Assembly (NCBI RefSeq): GCF_900640175.1
Contig: NZ_CAAAJC010000012.1
Location: 1 to 64,000 of the forward strand
Length of the DNA: 64,000 nucleotides
Source of the DNA: Legionella sp. W10-070
Lineage (GTDB): Bacteria; Pseudomonadota; Gammaproteobacteria; Legionellales; Legionellaceae
Reading direction: 5' to 3'
The notes below the pieces were generated by a model that was not told the DNA's origin, made no database searches, and saw only the letters and a list, made by a program, of their open reading frames with translations. Below are positions 18,198 through 26,101 of the stretch, in pieces (position 1 is the stretch's first letter; every line of letters begins with the position of its first letter). Both the position numbers and the translations under genes were made by a program.

Positions 18198-19384
18198 CAA
18201 GAATTGAAAAAATTATTCTAGCGGCGCTGATATCATCAGCTTCTGTAATGGCCTCTTTTATTAGCCCAGAGCTAGCGTTAATTAAACAATTTTTCTCATT
18301 GTCAAAGAATCAACTTAGCTATGTCATGACTTTTTACTTGGCGGGTTATTTATCTGGCCAAGTGGTATGGGCTTATGCCTCAAATAGAATTGGCAGGTTA
18401 CTCAGCATAAAGCTCGGTATGGCCACTTCTATCCTGGGTGCAATAGTCATCATTGTTGCCATGAAAACAGAATCATTTAATTTGTTTTTATTGGGACGAG
18501 TATTGATTGCTCTAGGACTTGCTTCAGGATTGGTGTGTGGATTTACCATGATTAAGGAAAAGCTATCAGATCATGAGAGCAAGCCATACTTATCAATAAT
18601 CGCTGTTGTTTTTACTGCATCAATTTATTTTGCGATATTGTTGTCGGGATATCTTGTTAAGTTTACGTCACTAGATTTTGTAATGTACTTCGTGTTTCTT
18701 TATAACACGGCTATGTTCCTTCTTTGCTTTTACATGAATAACAATCCCTTGCAGCCTCAATTCGCTGGAAAACTAAAATCCTTAGTAAATATTGAATTAC
18801 AACCTAAAGTTATAGTCTTTTCTTTAGTGCTTTCCATAACAACAATTATTTCATACAGCTACGCACTGTATGCGCCAATTATCACTAATGAATTGTTTTC
18901 TATGTCACCCACAGAATTTGGTATCTGTAGTTTAAGTAACATGATTTTTATACTCTTAGGTGGGGTACTGTATCTGAAGTTAGCCAAAAAATTACCAGAG
19001 CATGTGATCATTTCGTTTGGGCTTTTAATAATAATTGCTGCATGCTCAGCCTCTCTTTTAGCGGCAAAATTGAACATACAGATGACTACTTTTGGATTTT
19101 TTATTTTGTGTTCTTTATTAAATTTAGCAAATGGCGTGATCTACCCAGCAGCAACCTTTAAAGCACTAGAGTTTGGGATCTGCAAGGCAACTTCGTCCGC
19201 TATAATGAATTTAATTAAACTGACTATGCCTATAATTGCTTTATATTCATCAGCCCATTTTGCTGTAAAAGAATTAACAGCATTTGCATTAACAATTCTT
19301 TTGTTTGCAGTCTCATATCTCTTTATATTGCAATTAACAAAAATTCGGTTACCACGATTATTTCGAGATAAACTGGCGCAATGA
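18194..19384 (+). CDS. Major facilitator superfamily transporter
   Basis: A 396-residue hydrophobic protein with about 12 predicted membrane helices. WAYASNRIGRLLSIKLG (about 56-72) is the MFS loop 2-3 signature, as in drug-proton antiporters of the Bcr/CflA type. It probably exports a small compound. It is translationally coupled to the thioesterase gene, and its 3' end overlaps that of the convergent 155-residue gene by 27 bp. Confidence 0.85.
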   Translation: MTRIEKIILAALISSASVMASFISPELALIKQFFSLSKNQLSYVMTFYLAGYLSGQVVWAYASNRIGRLLSIKLGMATSILGAIVIIVAMKTESFNLFLLGRVLIALGLASGLVCGFTMIKEKLSDHESKPYLSIIAVVFTASIYFAILLSGYLVKFTSLDFVMYFVFLYNTAMFLLCFYMNNNPLQPQFAGKLKSLVNIELQPKVIVFSLVLSITTIISYSYALYAPIITNELFSMSPTEFGICSLSNMIFILLGGVLYLKLAKKLPEHVIISFGLLIIIAACSASLLAAKLNIQMTTFGFFILCSLLNLANGVIYPAATFKALEFGICKATSSAIMNLIKLTMPIIALYSSAHFAVKELTAFALTILLFAVSYLFILQLTKIRLPRLFRDKLAQ

Positions 19385-19825
19385 TTTAAAAACTGCGGCT
19401 CTGTTTCTAAGTATGGAAAGGCCAAAATTGAAATCAGAATACTTTCCGGCGACACTCAAAATAATCCTTGAGCCATCTGGGTTTGTTGTACAAAACCCTA
19501 CTCCATGAGTAATGTCTTTATATTGTCTTATTTCATTTAACTCGTTGGCTTTATCGGTGGTAGGCTTGTATAAATCCCAAACCAAGGTAAACGATGATTG
19601 ATTAGATTGCATTTGAGCATTTGCTTCGCTCAACAAATGGCAGTGCTTATAAAGTCCAGTTGAAGTAAATTCCTCACTCCACTCAGGATTGCTTGATTTT
19701 GAAAACAGTACCTTATTATTTTCTGAAAAAATCAGCACTGATGAGTACGTTGCACCAAAATCCATGAGATCATTACTCAGCAATGAAAACTTTCTATCGA
19801 TTGCTATGGTCTTCTTACTATCCAT
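19358..19825 (-). CDS. Possible autoinducer-binding-like (LuxR N-domain / GAF-like) protein without HTH
   Basis: A 155-residue protein whose layout resembles the ligand-binding half of LuxR-type regulators: FGATYSSVLIF, then a NPEWSEEF segment, a helical stretch, and ITHGVGFC...GSRIILSVAG near the end, similar to the -hG--f---g------lS- pattern of that fold. There is no DNA-binding HTH. It overlaps the end of the upstream repressor gene by 22 bp, so both are co-expressed. GGAAGAG precedes the ATG. The family call is tentative; ligand sensing is inference. Confidence 0.5.
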   Translation of the reverse strand: MDSKKTIAIDRKFSLLSNDLMDFGATYSSVLIFSENNKVLFSKSSNPEWSEEFTSTGLYKHCHLLSEANAQMQSNQSSFTLVWDLYKPTTDKANELNEIRQYKDITHGVGFCTTNPDGSRIILSVAGKYSDFNFGLSILRNRAAVFKSLRQFISK

Positions 19826-20406
19826 TTTACTCTTCCCACTGACTCAATTACGCTTTTATCAAATGACTCATGGTGGTTTGTAAAGTTTTTTAAGATGATT
19901 TCATCTTCATACTTATCTAAAATACCAACAACTATGCCGCTGATTCGTTTTAAAAAAATCACATCGCCAACAACTGAAGTCAATGATGAAAATTCGCAAT
20001 TATTCCCACCAACATAATCACCATATTTAATAAATGGTGCAATCAATGTATTTTTTACCTGTCCAAACGTGAAGTTCTTTTCCTGCATATTCACGTTTAA
20101 TAAATTTTCTTGTGCAAGGCTATCAAAGTCCAATTCATCAAACGCATTATTGTTTATCAAAATGGGAGGAGCTTCAGATTGGTTTAAAATCCATCCTTGC
20201 GTAACAATTAAACCATTGTTAGAAAAAAAATCAATTAGAGAAGATAATTTTTTTAATGGTATTTTGACAGCGTCCAGTTCCCATCTTGCAATAGTTGGCA
20301 CAGAAGCCATTTTCCATTGCTCTGATAAGTCTTTTCTAGTTAATTTTAATGCGGAACGACAGAAAGTAATCCGATCGCCAATTGTATTCATAAAAGTGTC
20401 ATGCAT
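19804..20406 (-). CDS. HTH repressor with LexA/CI-like C-terminal domain
   Basis: A 200-residue regulator. Residues about 8-55 form an XRE-type helix-turn-helix (KLTRKDLSEQWKMASVPTIARWE). The C-terminal part (IAPFIKYGDYVGG, then VVGDVIFLKR and GIVVGILDKYEDEIIL) resembles the beta-rich domain of S24/LexA-like repressors, but the Ser-Met/Lys catalytic pair is not evident. A TGATAT palindrome 29 bp upstream suggests autoregulation. Met6 (20391) is an alternative start; no strong Shine-Dalgarno favours either. It probably represses the thioesterase/MFS operon. Confidence 0.78.
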   Translation of the reverse strand: MHDTFMNTIGDRITFCRSALKLTRKDLSEQWKMASVPTIARWELDAVKIPLKKLSSLIDFFSNNGLIVTQGWILNQSEAPPILINNNAFDELDFDSLAQENLLNVNMQEKNFTFGQVKNTLIAPFIKYGDYVGGNNCEFSSLTSVVGDVIFLKRISGIVVGILDKYEDEIILKNFTNHHESFDKSVIESVGRVKWIVRRP

Positions 20407-20434
20407 GGTTTTTTAAAAGGTGTCCAAATCGACG

Positions 20435-20450
20435 TGATATATTGATATCA
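20435..20450. promoter_or_regulatory. Operator palindrome 3 (TGATAT-N4-ATATCA class)
   Basis: TGATAT-ATTG-ATATCA, the same core and 4-base spacing as the two sites at 17.7 kb, located upstream of the repressor gene starting at 20406. It links the two divergent transcription units of this module. Confidence 0.75.
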
Positions 20451-20778
20451 TATTAAAATATAACGTACTAAAAATCCATGATTTCAAATGAGTTTTATCG
20501 AAGATAATTTAGTATCAGTTGCTATATGCAAAGTTTGAATGATAAAAAATCAAATCAATCACAAGAAATTTCTCAAGTAAGATTAGGTTTTTTGCTTAAT
20601 GATTATCTTTTTAAATTTGATATTATTTTAATTACGAGGCGAGTAATTGAGGTACATCACGGATGATGTTAAGCCTACGGATAAGGTACTCAATTTTCGC
20701 ACTCGACCAATAGTCTCACCAGTGGCGAGACTATTGTATGCGTTATAAGGACTTATGCTTAATAGCTATTGTCTTTAG
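20451..20778. other. Gene-free stretch with two consecutive hairpins
   Basis: This stretch has no open frame of note. It contains a long imperfect hairpin with about 20-base arms at 20635-20655 and 20686-20705 (both include CGAG, GCGA, AATTGA and GTAC elements) and a perfect 10-bp hairpin CAATAGTCTC / GAGACTATTG at 20708-20736. Neither is followed by a T-run. It lies downstream of traM and upstream of the repressor promoter; a structured RNA or a protein-binding site is possible. Confidence 0.45.
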
Positions 20779-21222
20779 CTAAAATTGAAGAATAAAGAGC
20801 AACATAAATAAACAAGACCCTGCCATCATTGCCGTTGACGAGAACAAAGCTATGCGGCTAAATTTCTTAGCTCGTTGAGTATGTTTATGAACTTCATCAA
20901 CTGAATCTAAAATCATTTTTTTCATGATCTTTATCGATTCGTTTGTTGATTCCTGTATTAATCTAGACAGCACCTCTTTACTGGAGTTCAATGCTGCATT
21001 GAGAACGTTTTCAGCTTTTTCCTTCGCATCATCCTTCCACCGAGAGGAAATGCGTTCCATTTCCTCCCTAAATTGCACTAACATTTCCGCCTGTGCCTGA
21101 CGGGTTTCTTCGAGCAATCTATCGTTCATAGTTTGCAGGATGAGGATGGGATCATCTTTACCGAGAACCACGCCGTGTTTTATAGCGATCTCCTGGATCG
21201 CCTTATCAAGTCTTTCTGACAT
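20779..21222 (-). CDS. traM: TraM-like conjugal transfer protein
   Basis: A 147-residue protein: a helical, Glu/Lys/Arg-rich body (about 30-120, likely coiled coil) and a C-terminal membrane segment (about 125-147, IALFSSTAMMAGSCLFMLLFILQF region). Position after traK and traL and topology match RP4 TraM, an accessory transfer protein. Its ATG overlaps the stop of traL (TAATG), indicating coupled translation. The name rests on gene order and size. Confidence 0.72.
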   Translation of the reverse strand: MSERLDKAIQEIAIKHGVVLGKDDPILILQTMNDRLLEETRQAQAEMLVQFREEMERISSRWKDDAKEKAENVLNAALNSSKEVLSRLIQESTNESIKIMKKMILDSVDEVHKHTQRAKKFSRIALFSSTAMMAGSCLFMLLFILQF

Positions 21223-21947
21223 TAGATCACCCGGGCGTTGTCTAATTGTTCAAACAGCTGATCACGGATGATTTTCAGGCGCTGACGGGTCATGATGCTT
21301 TTTTCTGGCATAGCCAGCACTTCATCAAAAGTCAGTTTTTGTTGCAGCATCTCAGTTAAATCCCTGCCGTAAGTTTCTTTTTTGAGATCCGGAATTTGAA
21401 TTAAGGCTGATATGTTGTCTTTGTTATCTCGATAGGCTTTTAGCTGCTCAAAAGCCTTGCCCTCATGTGTTACTGCCCCCCAATAGGGATTGAGCCAGAT
21501 GATAAATTGAGCTTCATCTCCAAACTGTTCTATCAGCTGCGCAAAACCATTAATGGTGTCAAAAAAGGCTTGTCCACCTGTGATGACAGTGTGGATCACC
21601 ATTTCATGACCTAATTCCTTTAGTAAAGCTGGAACCTCATTGCTGATAAGGTAATGCGACAGGGGTACAAATGAACTGGCACCGTTGTCGATGATCACAT
21701 CATGGGTGGTGGTTGCTATTTTTTCGATGAGGGCATCGAAGAGTCTTGGATTGATTTCATCGCCACTCATGACTTGGATGTGAGCCACGTTTAATGCTTT
21801 AAAGCCATGAAAAGTGGAGTTGATGGGGTCAGTATCAATACACAGTGGCGTTTGGCTTTTGTAGTGTTTGTATTGGGCTGTGGTTGCTGAAATAAATGAT
21901 TTGCCGACACCGCCTTTGCCTTGCAGTGTGATATGAATTTTTGCCAT
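21222..21947 (-). CDS. traL: TraL-like ParA/MinD-family ATPase
   Basis: A 241-residue P-loop ATPase with deviant Walker A QGKGGVGKSF (about 9-18) and the conserved CIDTDPINST (about 36-45) and DVIIDNGAS segments. RP4 TraL is the matching protein between traK and traM; its role in transfer is accessory and poorly defined. It may bind DNA or TraK and help position the relaxosome. Start and stop overlap the neighbours as TAATG. Confidence 0.85.
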   Translation of the reverse strand: MAKIHITLQGKGGVGKSFISATTAQYKHYKSQTPLCIDTDPINSTFHGFKALNVAHIQVMSGDEINPRLFDALIEKIATTTHDVIIDNGASSFVPLSHYLISNEVPALLKELGHEMVIHTVITGGQAFFDTINGFAQLIEQFGDEAQFIIWLNPYWGAVTHEGKAFEQLKAYRDNKDNISALIQIPDLKKETYGRDLTEMLQQKLTFDEVLAMPEKSIMTRQRLKIIRDQLFEQLDNARVI

Positions 21948-22291
21948 TACAAGAGTTCCTCCAGGTTGGGTTTTGGATTAAAAGTAAAACCCCGAATTTC
22001 GGTTTTCGCCTTACTTTTAGCCTTTTCATCATCCTTGGTGTTTTCCTGCAACGCGGGCTTTTTCTCTGCCACAATCAAGCGTGCGACATAGCCACAAAAT
22101 GTTTTATATGAAAATGAGATTTTGCCTTCCTCAAGCAACGTTTCCCAGACCAGCTTTATGGACCAGCCGTCAGATAAAGCACCCTCGATATCTTGCTTTA
22201 GTGCAAGAAAAGCGGCTTTGTTTACCGACTTATCAGAGCTTTTTCTGGTCACTTGCTTGGCTGCGATTCGTGCGCTGAGGGAGTTTCCCAT
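21947..22291 (-). CDS. traK: TraK-like oriT-binding protein
   Basis: A 114-residue basic protein. It has an N-terminal Arg/Lys-rich part (SARIAAKQVTRKSS) and a helical core (AFLALKQDIEGALSDGWSIKLVWETLLEEGKISFSYKTFCGYV segment) characteristic of TraK of IncP plasmids, which binds and bends oriT and strengthens relaxosome formation. It is the first gene of the traKLM operon and starts next to the oriT region, where helically phased GTAATT repeats lie about 120-155 bp upstream. Confidence 0.8.
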   Translation of the reverse strand: MGNSLSARIAAKQVTRKSSDKSVNKAAFLALKQDIEGALSDGWSIKLVWETLLEEGKISFSYKTFCGYVARLIVAEKKPALQENTKDDEKAKSKAKTEIRGFTFNPKPNLEELL

Positions 22292-22409
22292 GTCATACCA
22301 TTCATTTGTTGTTGTTCTCTTCGATGGTATGAAATATTGTGCGGCACTGCAATAGTTTATGTTCTTTTTCTTCCTTTTGGCGCAATTTAAATCTCCCTGA
22401 TATGGTGCT

Positions 22410-22612
22410 ATGTGTAATTAATCGTAATTTATGGTAATTATTCGTAATTATTTGGGTGTTACGAAAAATAACCTTGTAATTACGGAAAATTACCTGTTAC
22501 TATCCTATTAAGTGAACTTAAAACACTGGGCAAGATAGGTGAAGTTAGCTAACCAGCAAGCTGGCTACCAAATTTCACGAGCCTTATTCGCACCTACGGT
22601 GCTCAACGGAAA
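22410..22612. other. oriT: Origin of transfer (oriT), RP4/IncP type
   Basis: On the minus strand TTCACCTATCTTGCCC (22543-22528) matches the RP4 nic region (TTCACCTATCCTGCCC) except one base, placing nic between complements of 22531 and 22530. Beside it lie the palindrome GTTAGCTAAC (22544-22553), the inverted repeat CCAGCAAGCTGG (22553-22564) in the TraJ-binding position, and GCACC-TAC-GGTGC (22590-22602) within a block that strongly resembles RP4 oriT. On the traK side GTAATT occurs four times at exact 10-bp steps. traK and traJ diverge from this region as in RP4. Confidence 0.9.
22414..22449 (+). repeat. Four GTAATT repeats at 10-bp spacing (possible TraK-binding iterons)
   Basis: GTAATT begins at 22414, 22424, 22434 and 22444, so all copies face the same side of the helix; inverted copies TAATTACG follow near 22477-22484. 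Position between nic and traK corresponds to the TraK-binding region of RP4 oriT. Confidence 0.7.
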
Positions 22613-22682
22613 CCCAGAGATTTAAGCTCATCATCAGAAACCCAAAGGATTGCAACCACTTAATTAAGAGGTCAGCATCCTT

Positions 22683-23036
22683 ATGGACGAAACACCAAAA
22701 GCCATTACCAGAAAAAACGGGCGTCACCTGCGTGTGCCTGTGCTCCCCAATGAAGAAACTCAAATTAAAGCCAATGCGATTCAGGCAGGCTTGTCTGTTG
22801 CTGAGTATCTAAGGCGCATCAGTCTTGGGTATCCTTTGCAAAGTGTGATAGATAAAGAGCACATCATCCAACTTGCTAAAATCAATGCGGATCTGGGTCG
22901 ACTGGGTGGTTTGCTAAAACTTTGGTTGACGCAGGACAAGCGGGTTGCGCATTTTGACCATGCCACGATAATCGCCCTGTTACGTAAGATCAGGGGGTTG
23001 CAAGACTCCATGTATCAAGTGGTGAAAAAGCTATGA
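22683..23036 (+). CDS. traJ: TraJ-like relaxosome accessory protein (MobC/ribbon-helix-helix type)
   Basis: A 117-residue protein. Residues about 14-45 (HLRVPVLPNEETQIKANAIQAGLSVAEYLRRISLG) have the ribbon-helix-helix layout of TraJ/MobC proteins. RP4 TraJ binds the inverted repeat beside nic and recruits relaxase TraI. AAGAGG precedes the ATG. It overlaps traI by 4 bp (ATGA), so both are translated together, and it lies directly beside the oriT described at 22410-22612. Confidence 0.87.
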   Translation: MDETPKAITRKNGRHLRVPVLPNEETQIKANAIQAGLSVAEYLRRISLGYPLQSVIDKEHIIQLAKINADLGRLGGLLKLWLTQDKRVAHFDHATIIALLRKIRGLQDSMYQVVKKL

Positions 23037-24898
23037 TCATTCGCCACATTCCGATGAAAAAAGCACGTCTTAGTAGTTTCTCCGGGCTTGTTCGATACAT
23101 AACCGATCCGCAGGATAAACAGGAGCGGGTGGGAAAAATTCGTATATCGAATTGTAATAGCAGTGAGCTTTCGTGGGCAGTTCAAGAGGTATTGGCTACT
23201 CAGGCTCAAAATCAACGCGCCAAAGCCGATAAAACCTATCACGTCTTAATCTCTTTTGCTCAAGGGGAAGTCGTTTCAAATAATCTTTTGAACCTGATAG
23301 AAGATCGGATCATCTCAGCCATTGGGTTTAGGGAGCATCAAAGAATCAGTACTGTTCATCATGATACGGACAATCTTCACATCCATGTCGCTATTAATAA
23401 AATCCACCCTGAAACCCTAAATATGATTGAGCCATACCGGGCATATAAAACCTTTGCCGAAGTGGCAACCCAGCTGGAGGTAGAGTTTGGATTGAAGGTG
23501 ACCAATCATCATTCGCGAAAAGGGCACTCTGAGAACCTCGCAGATGATATGGAGCAGCATTCCGGCATTGAAAGCCTCATCAATTGGATGAAGCGTCATT
23601 GCAGGGAGCCGATTGAAGCTGCAAAAAGTTGGGCGGAGTTGCACCAAATATTGGCTGCACATGGATTGAGCATAAAACAAAGAGGCAATGGATTTGTTTT
23701 TTGTGACAAGAAGGGGCTGATAGTCAAGGCCAGCTCTATTTCGCGGAACTTTTCAAAACAACCTCTTGTTTCCAGGCTGGGTGCGTTTGTGGCAGCACCA
23801 TTGCATGACGATACCATGTCACAAAATACCTACCGTTATGAACCGCTTCATAAAACGATGTCGAGTATGGCGCTTTACGCCTACTATCGTGAGGAACGGC
23901 TGAATAATAAAACCATCCTTTCAGGTAAGCTCAAAACGCTGCGTTCAGCTAAGACAAGAGCCATTGAACAGGCAAAAAAACGCGCTAGACTCAAACGTTC
24001 CGCATTGAAACTCATGAAAATGCCTGGCATTCAGAAAAAATACCTTTACTCCAAAATTAGTCAAACGCTTCTCAATGAGATAGAGCAGATTCGAAATAAC
24101 TATGCCAAACAACGGCAACAGCAGATGAATGATCGTCAAAATCGAACCTGGGCTGATTGGCTCAGGTATAAAGCTGAGGCTGGCGATACAGAGGCATTAA
24201 CAGCACTACGTTTTCGAAATCGCAAAAATCCGGCTAAATATACGTTTTCTGGCGAAATGGGGGATTTTTTTCATGGGCAGATGAATGATATCGACTCTAT
24301 CACCAAAGAAGGCACCGCAATTTTCAAAATCAACAGGGCAATCATTCGAAATAATGGCCATGAGATCACGATCTCAAAAGGGGGATCGATTGAAGCTCTA
24401 AAAAAAGCACTGGAGATGTCGCGACAACAGTATGGTGACTGCCTTCGCATCCATGGTACAGCACTATTTAAAAAAATCATCCTTCAGCTTGTGATTAAAA
24501 ATGACATCCCAATCACATTTGCTGATCCCGATATGGAATCCCAGCGCATAAAACTAAAACAGGAGAATAATGATGAAGTTACAAGACGACACCGATATGG
24601 TAATGGAGCAGGAGCTTCTGGACGCAATGAAGCTGTTAGAACAGCAGGCCGAAGAAGCAGAAAACCATCAGCAGCAAAGCCCAACCCTTGCTGCATTAGA
24701 AACCGCTCGCCGGCCGAAAATCAAAACAGCCTGCGAGACGTGTCCCAACTCGATGTGGTTCAGTTCACCAGAAGAAGTGAAGTGCTATTGCCGGATCATG
24801 CACATGCTCAGTTGGAGCGGCAAGGACTCAAACCTGATAACCATGTGCGACGGCAATCTTCTGGTGTGAAGCCGGAAGGGAAAATTCAAAAACCATAA
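23033..24898 (+). CDS. traI: TraI-type relaxase (MOB-P)
   Basis: A 621-residue DNA-nicking enzyme. The start MIIRHIPM and Tyr22 in LVRYITD match the catalytic tyrosine region of RP4 TraI, and the metal-binding histidine motif HHDTDNLHIHVAINKIH is at about residues 104-120. It cleaves oriT at nic and pilots the 5' end into the recipient. The C-terminal about 110 residues are Arg/Pro/Gln-rich and overlie a different-frame gene (24570-24869), so this tail is probably not conserved. It is coupled to traJ. Confidence 0.92.
   Translation: MIIRHIPMKKARLSSFSGLVRYITDPQDKQERVGKIRISNCNSSELSWAVQEVLATQAQNQRAKADKTYHVLISFAQGEVVSNNLLNLIEDRIISAIGFREHQRISTVHHDTDNLHIHVAINKIHPETLNMIEPYRAYKTFAEVATQLEVEFGLKVTNHHSRKGHSENLADDMEQHSGIESLINWMKRHCREPIEAAKSWAELHQILAAHGLSIKQRGNGFVFCDKKGLIVKASSISRNFSKQPLVSRLGAFVAAPLHDDTMSQNTYRYEPLHKTMSSMALYAYYREERLNNKTILSGKLKTLRSAKTRAIEQAKKRARLKRSALKLMKMPGIQKKYLYSKISQTLLNEIEQIRNNYAKQRQQQMNDRQNRTWADWLRYKAEAGDTEALTALRFRNRKNPAKYTFSGEMGDFFHGQMNDIDSITKEGTAIFKINRAIIRNNGHEITISKGGSIEALKKALEMSRQQYGDCLRIHGTALFKKIILQLVIKNDIPITFADPDMESQRIKLKQENNDEVTRRHRYGNGAGASGRNEAVRTAGRRSRKPSAAKPNPCCIRNRSPAENQNSLRDVSQLDVVQFTRRSEVLLPDHAHAQLERQGLKPDNHVRRQSSGVKPEGKIQKP
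24570..24869 (+). CDS. Cys-rich small protein nested in the 3' end of traI
   Basis: A 99-residue frame wholly inside traI. AGGAG at 24561-24565 lies just before ATG codons at 24570 and 24573, a far better start signal than expected for a chance frame. The protein has an acidic helical first half (MVMEQELLDAMKLLEQQAEE) and a compact Cys-rich end with ordered motifs: ACETCPNSMWFSSPEEVKC, YCRIMHMLSW and CDG. In contrast, the traI frame over the same bases is low-complexity. I believe this is the real gene; function unknown, perhaps a transfer accessory zinc protein. Confidence 0.7.
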   Translation: MMKLQDDTDMVMEQELLDAMKLLEQQAEEAENHQQQSPTLAALETARRPKIKTACETCPNSMWFSSPEEVKCYCRIMHMLSWSGKDSNLITMCDGNLLV

Positions 24899-24963
24899 TA
24901 TATGATCTATATTTATCCAATTGATGTTGTTAGTTATTTAACAAATAGATAAATGGAAATATT

Positions 24964-26028
24964 ATGCTAAAGCAATGGAAAGATATAAGCCAAAAGTATG
25001 AAGGGGCCTCACTTATTTTAGGAAATGGGGCGAGCATTGCATTCAATGAGATATTTAGCTACACCAGATTATATGAAGTGGCGAGTGAGAATAATTATAT
25101 TAATCAAAAACTAGGTAGTTTATTCGACAAGTTTGGAACGAAAAATTTTGAGGTCGTTTTATATAGGCTTTGGCAGGCAAAAGAAGTGCTAAATTTACTT
25201 GAAGGAAACACGAACATAGTTGATGAAAATTATTTTTTGTGCAGAAATGCGCTAATTAACACGGTTAAAGCTGCACATATTCAATATGATAAAGATGATG
25301 AGGTATTCGTTGAAAAATTACAAAATGCATCGAATTTTTTAAAGAATTTTACCATCGTATATTCGCTAAATTATGACCTTATTCTTTATTGGGTGATTGC
25401 AATGGGCAATCGGGGCGGAAATATCTTTAAAGATTGTTTCTGGGAAAAGTTGACTGATACAAATTTTAACTTATTTAATTCGGATTGGGATTTTTTAAAG
25501 ACACCAACTCTTGGTCAAAAAAAGGCAATTTTAATATTTTATCCCCATGGAAATTTAACTTTAGCCAGGGTAAAGCAAAAGCATCTAAATGAGATTGATT
25601 TAAAAATAGTTTCAGCTGATCAAATGCACTTAGATGCGATAATTAAAACGTGGGAAAATGAAAATCTTGAACCAGTATTTATCTCAGAGGGCGATTATAA
25701 CGAAAAAAAGAATCGGATTTATGAAAGCAATTATTTAAGAAAAATATATGAAAAAGGATTTGAAGAAGTTGGACAAAAATTGGTATTTTATGGTTGGGGT
25801 ATATCTCAAGAAGATTATCATATTTTAGAAAGGCTTCAAAATATCCAAAAAGAAAGAAAAAATCAGCAAGATGACACTACAAAAAAACCTATTGAAAGCA
25901 TAGCGGTGTCTGTTTACCAAGATGGTGATGAACAAAAATTCAAAAAACATGTGAAGGATATGCTTAAATCCATAGCAACTGATATAGATTTCTTTGATTC
26001 AAGTCAAGGCTGTTGGTGCTTTCACTAA
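24964..26028 (+). CDS. SIR2-like / DUF4917-type protein, possible defence effector
   Basis: A 354-residue protein with segments typical of DUF4917/SIR2-like proteins: LILGNGASIAFNEIFSYTRL near residues 18-37 (GxGAS nucleotide loop), YSLNYDLILYW near 135-145, FYPHGNLTL near 193-201 and FYGWGISQEDYHIL near 275-288. SIR2-like domains often deplete NAD in anti-phage systems; an active role here is inference. The gene is visibly A/T-rich compared with the tra genes and sits alone between traI and the convergent primase gene, suggesting an inserted cargo gene. Confidence 0.7.
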   Translation: MLKQWKDISQKYEGASLILGNGASIAFNEIFSYTRLYEVASENNYINQKLGSLFDKFGTKNFEVVLYRLWQAKEVLNLLEGNTNIVDENYFLCRNALINTVKAAHIQYDKDDEVFVEKLQNASNFLKNFTIVYSLNYDLILYWVIAMGNRGGNIFKDCFWEKLTDTNFNLFNSDWDFLKTPTLGQKKAILIFYPHGNLTLARVKQKHLNEIDLKIVSADQMHLDAIIKTWENENLEPVFISEGDYNEKKNRIYESNYLRKIYEKGFEEVGQKLVFYGWGISQEDYHILERLQNIQKERKNQQDDTTKKPIESIAVSVYQDGDEQKFKKHVKDMLKSIATDIDFFDSSQGCWCFH

Positions 26029-26038
26029 ACAGTTAATG

Positions 26039-26096
26039 TAAGGCTTCAAAACTTAGTCAGAATTGGTTTTGGCCAATCTGACAGCCTGAAACCTTA
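26039..26096. terminator. Long imperfect hairpin between convergent genes
   Basis: Outer arms TAAGGCTTCA / TGAAACCTTA (one mismatch) and inner arms GTCAGAATTGG / CCAATCTGAC (one bulge) lie between the stop codons of the genes ending at 26028 and 26102. There is no strong T-run; a bidirectional terminator is likely. Confidence 0.55.
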
Positions 26097-26101
26097 TAGA
26101 T

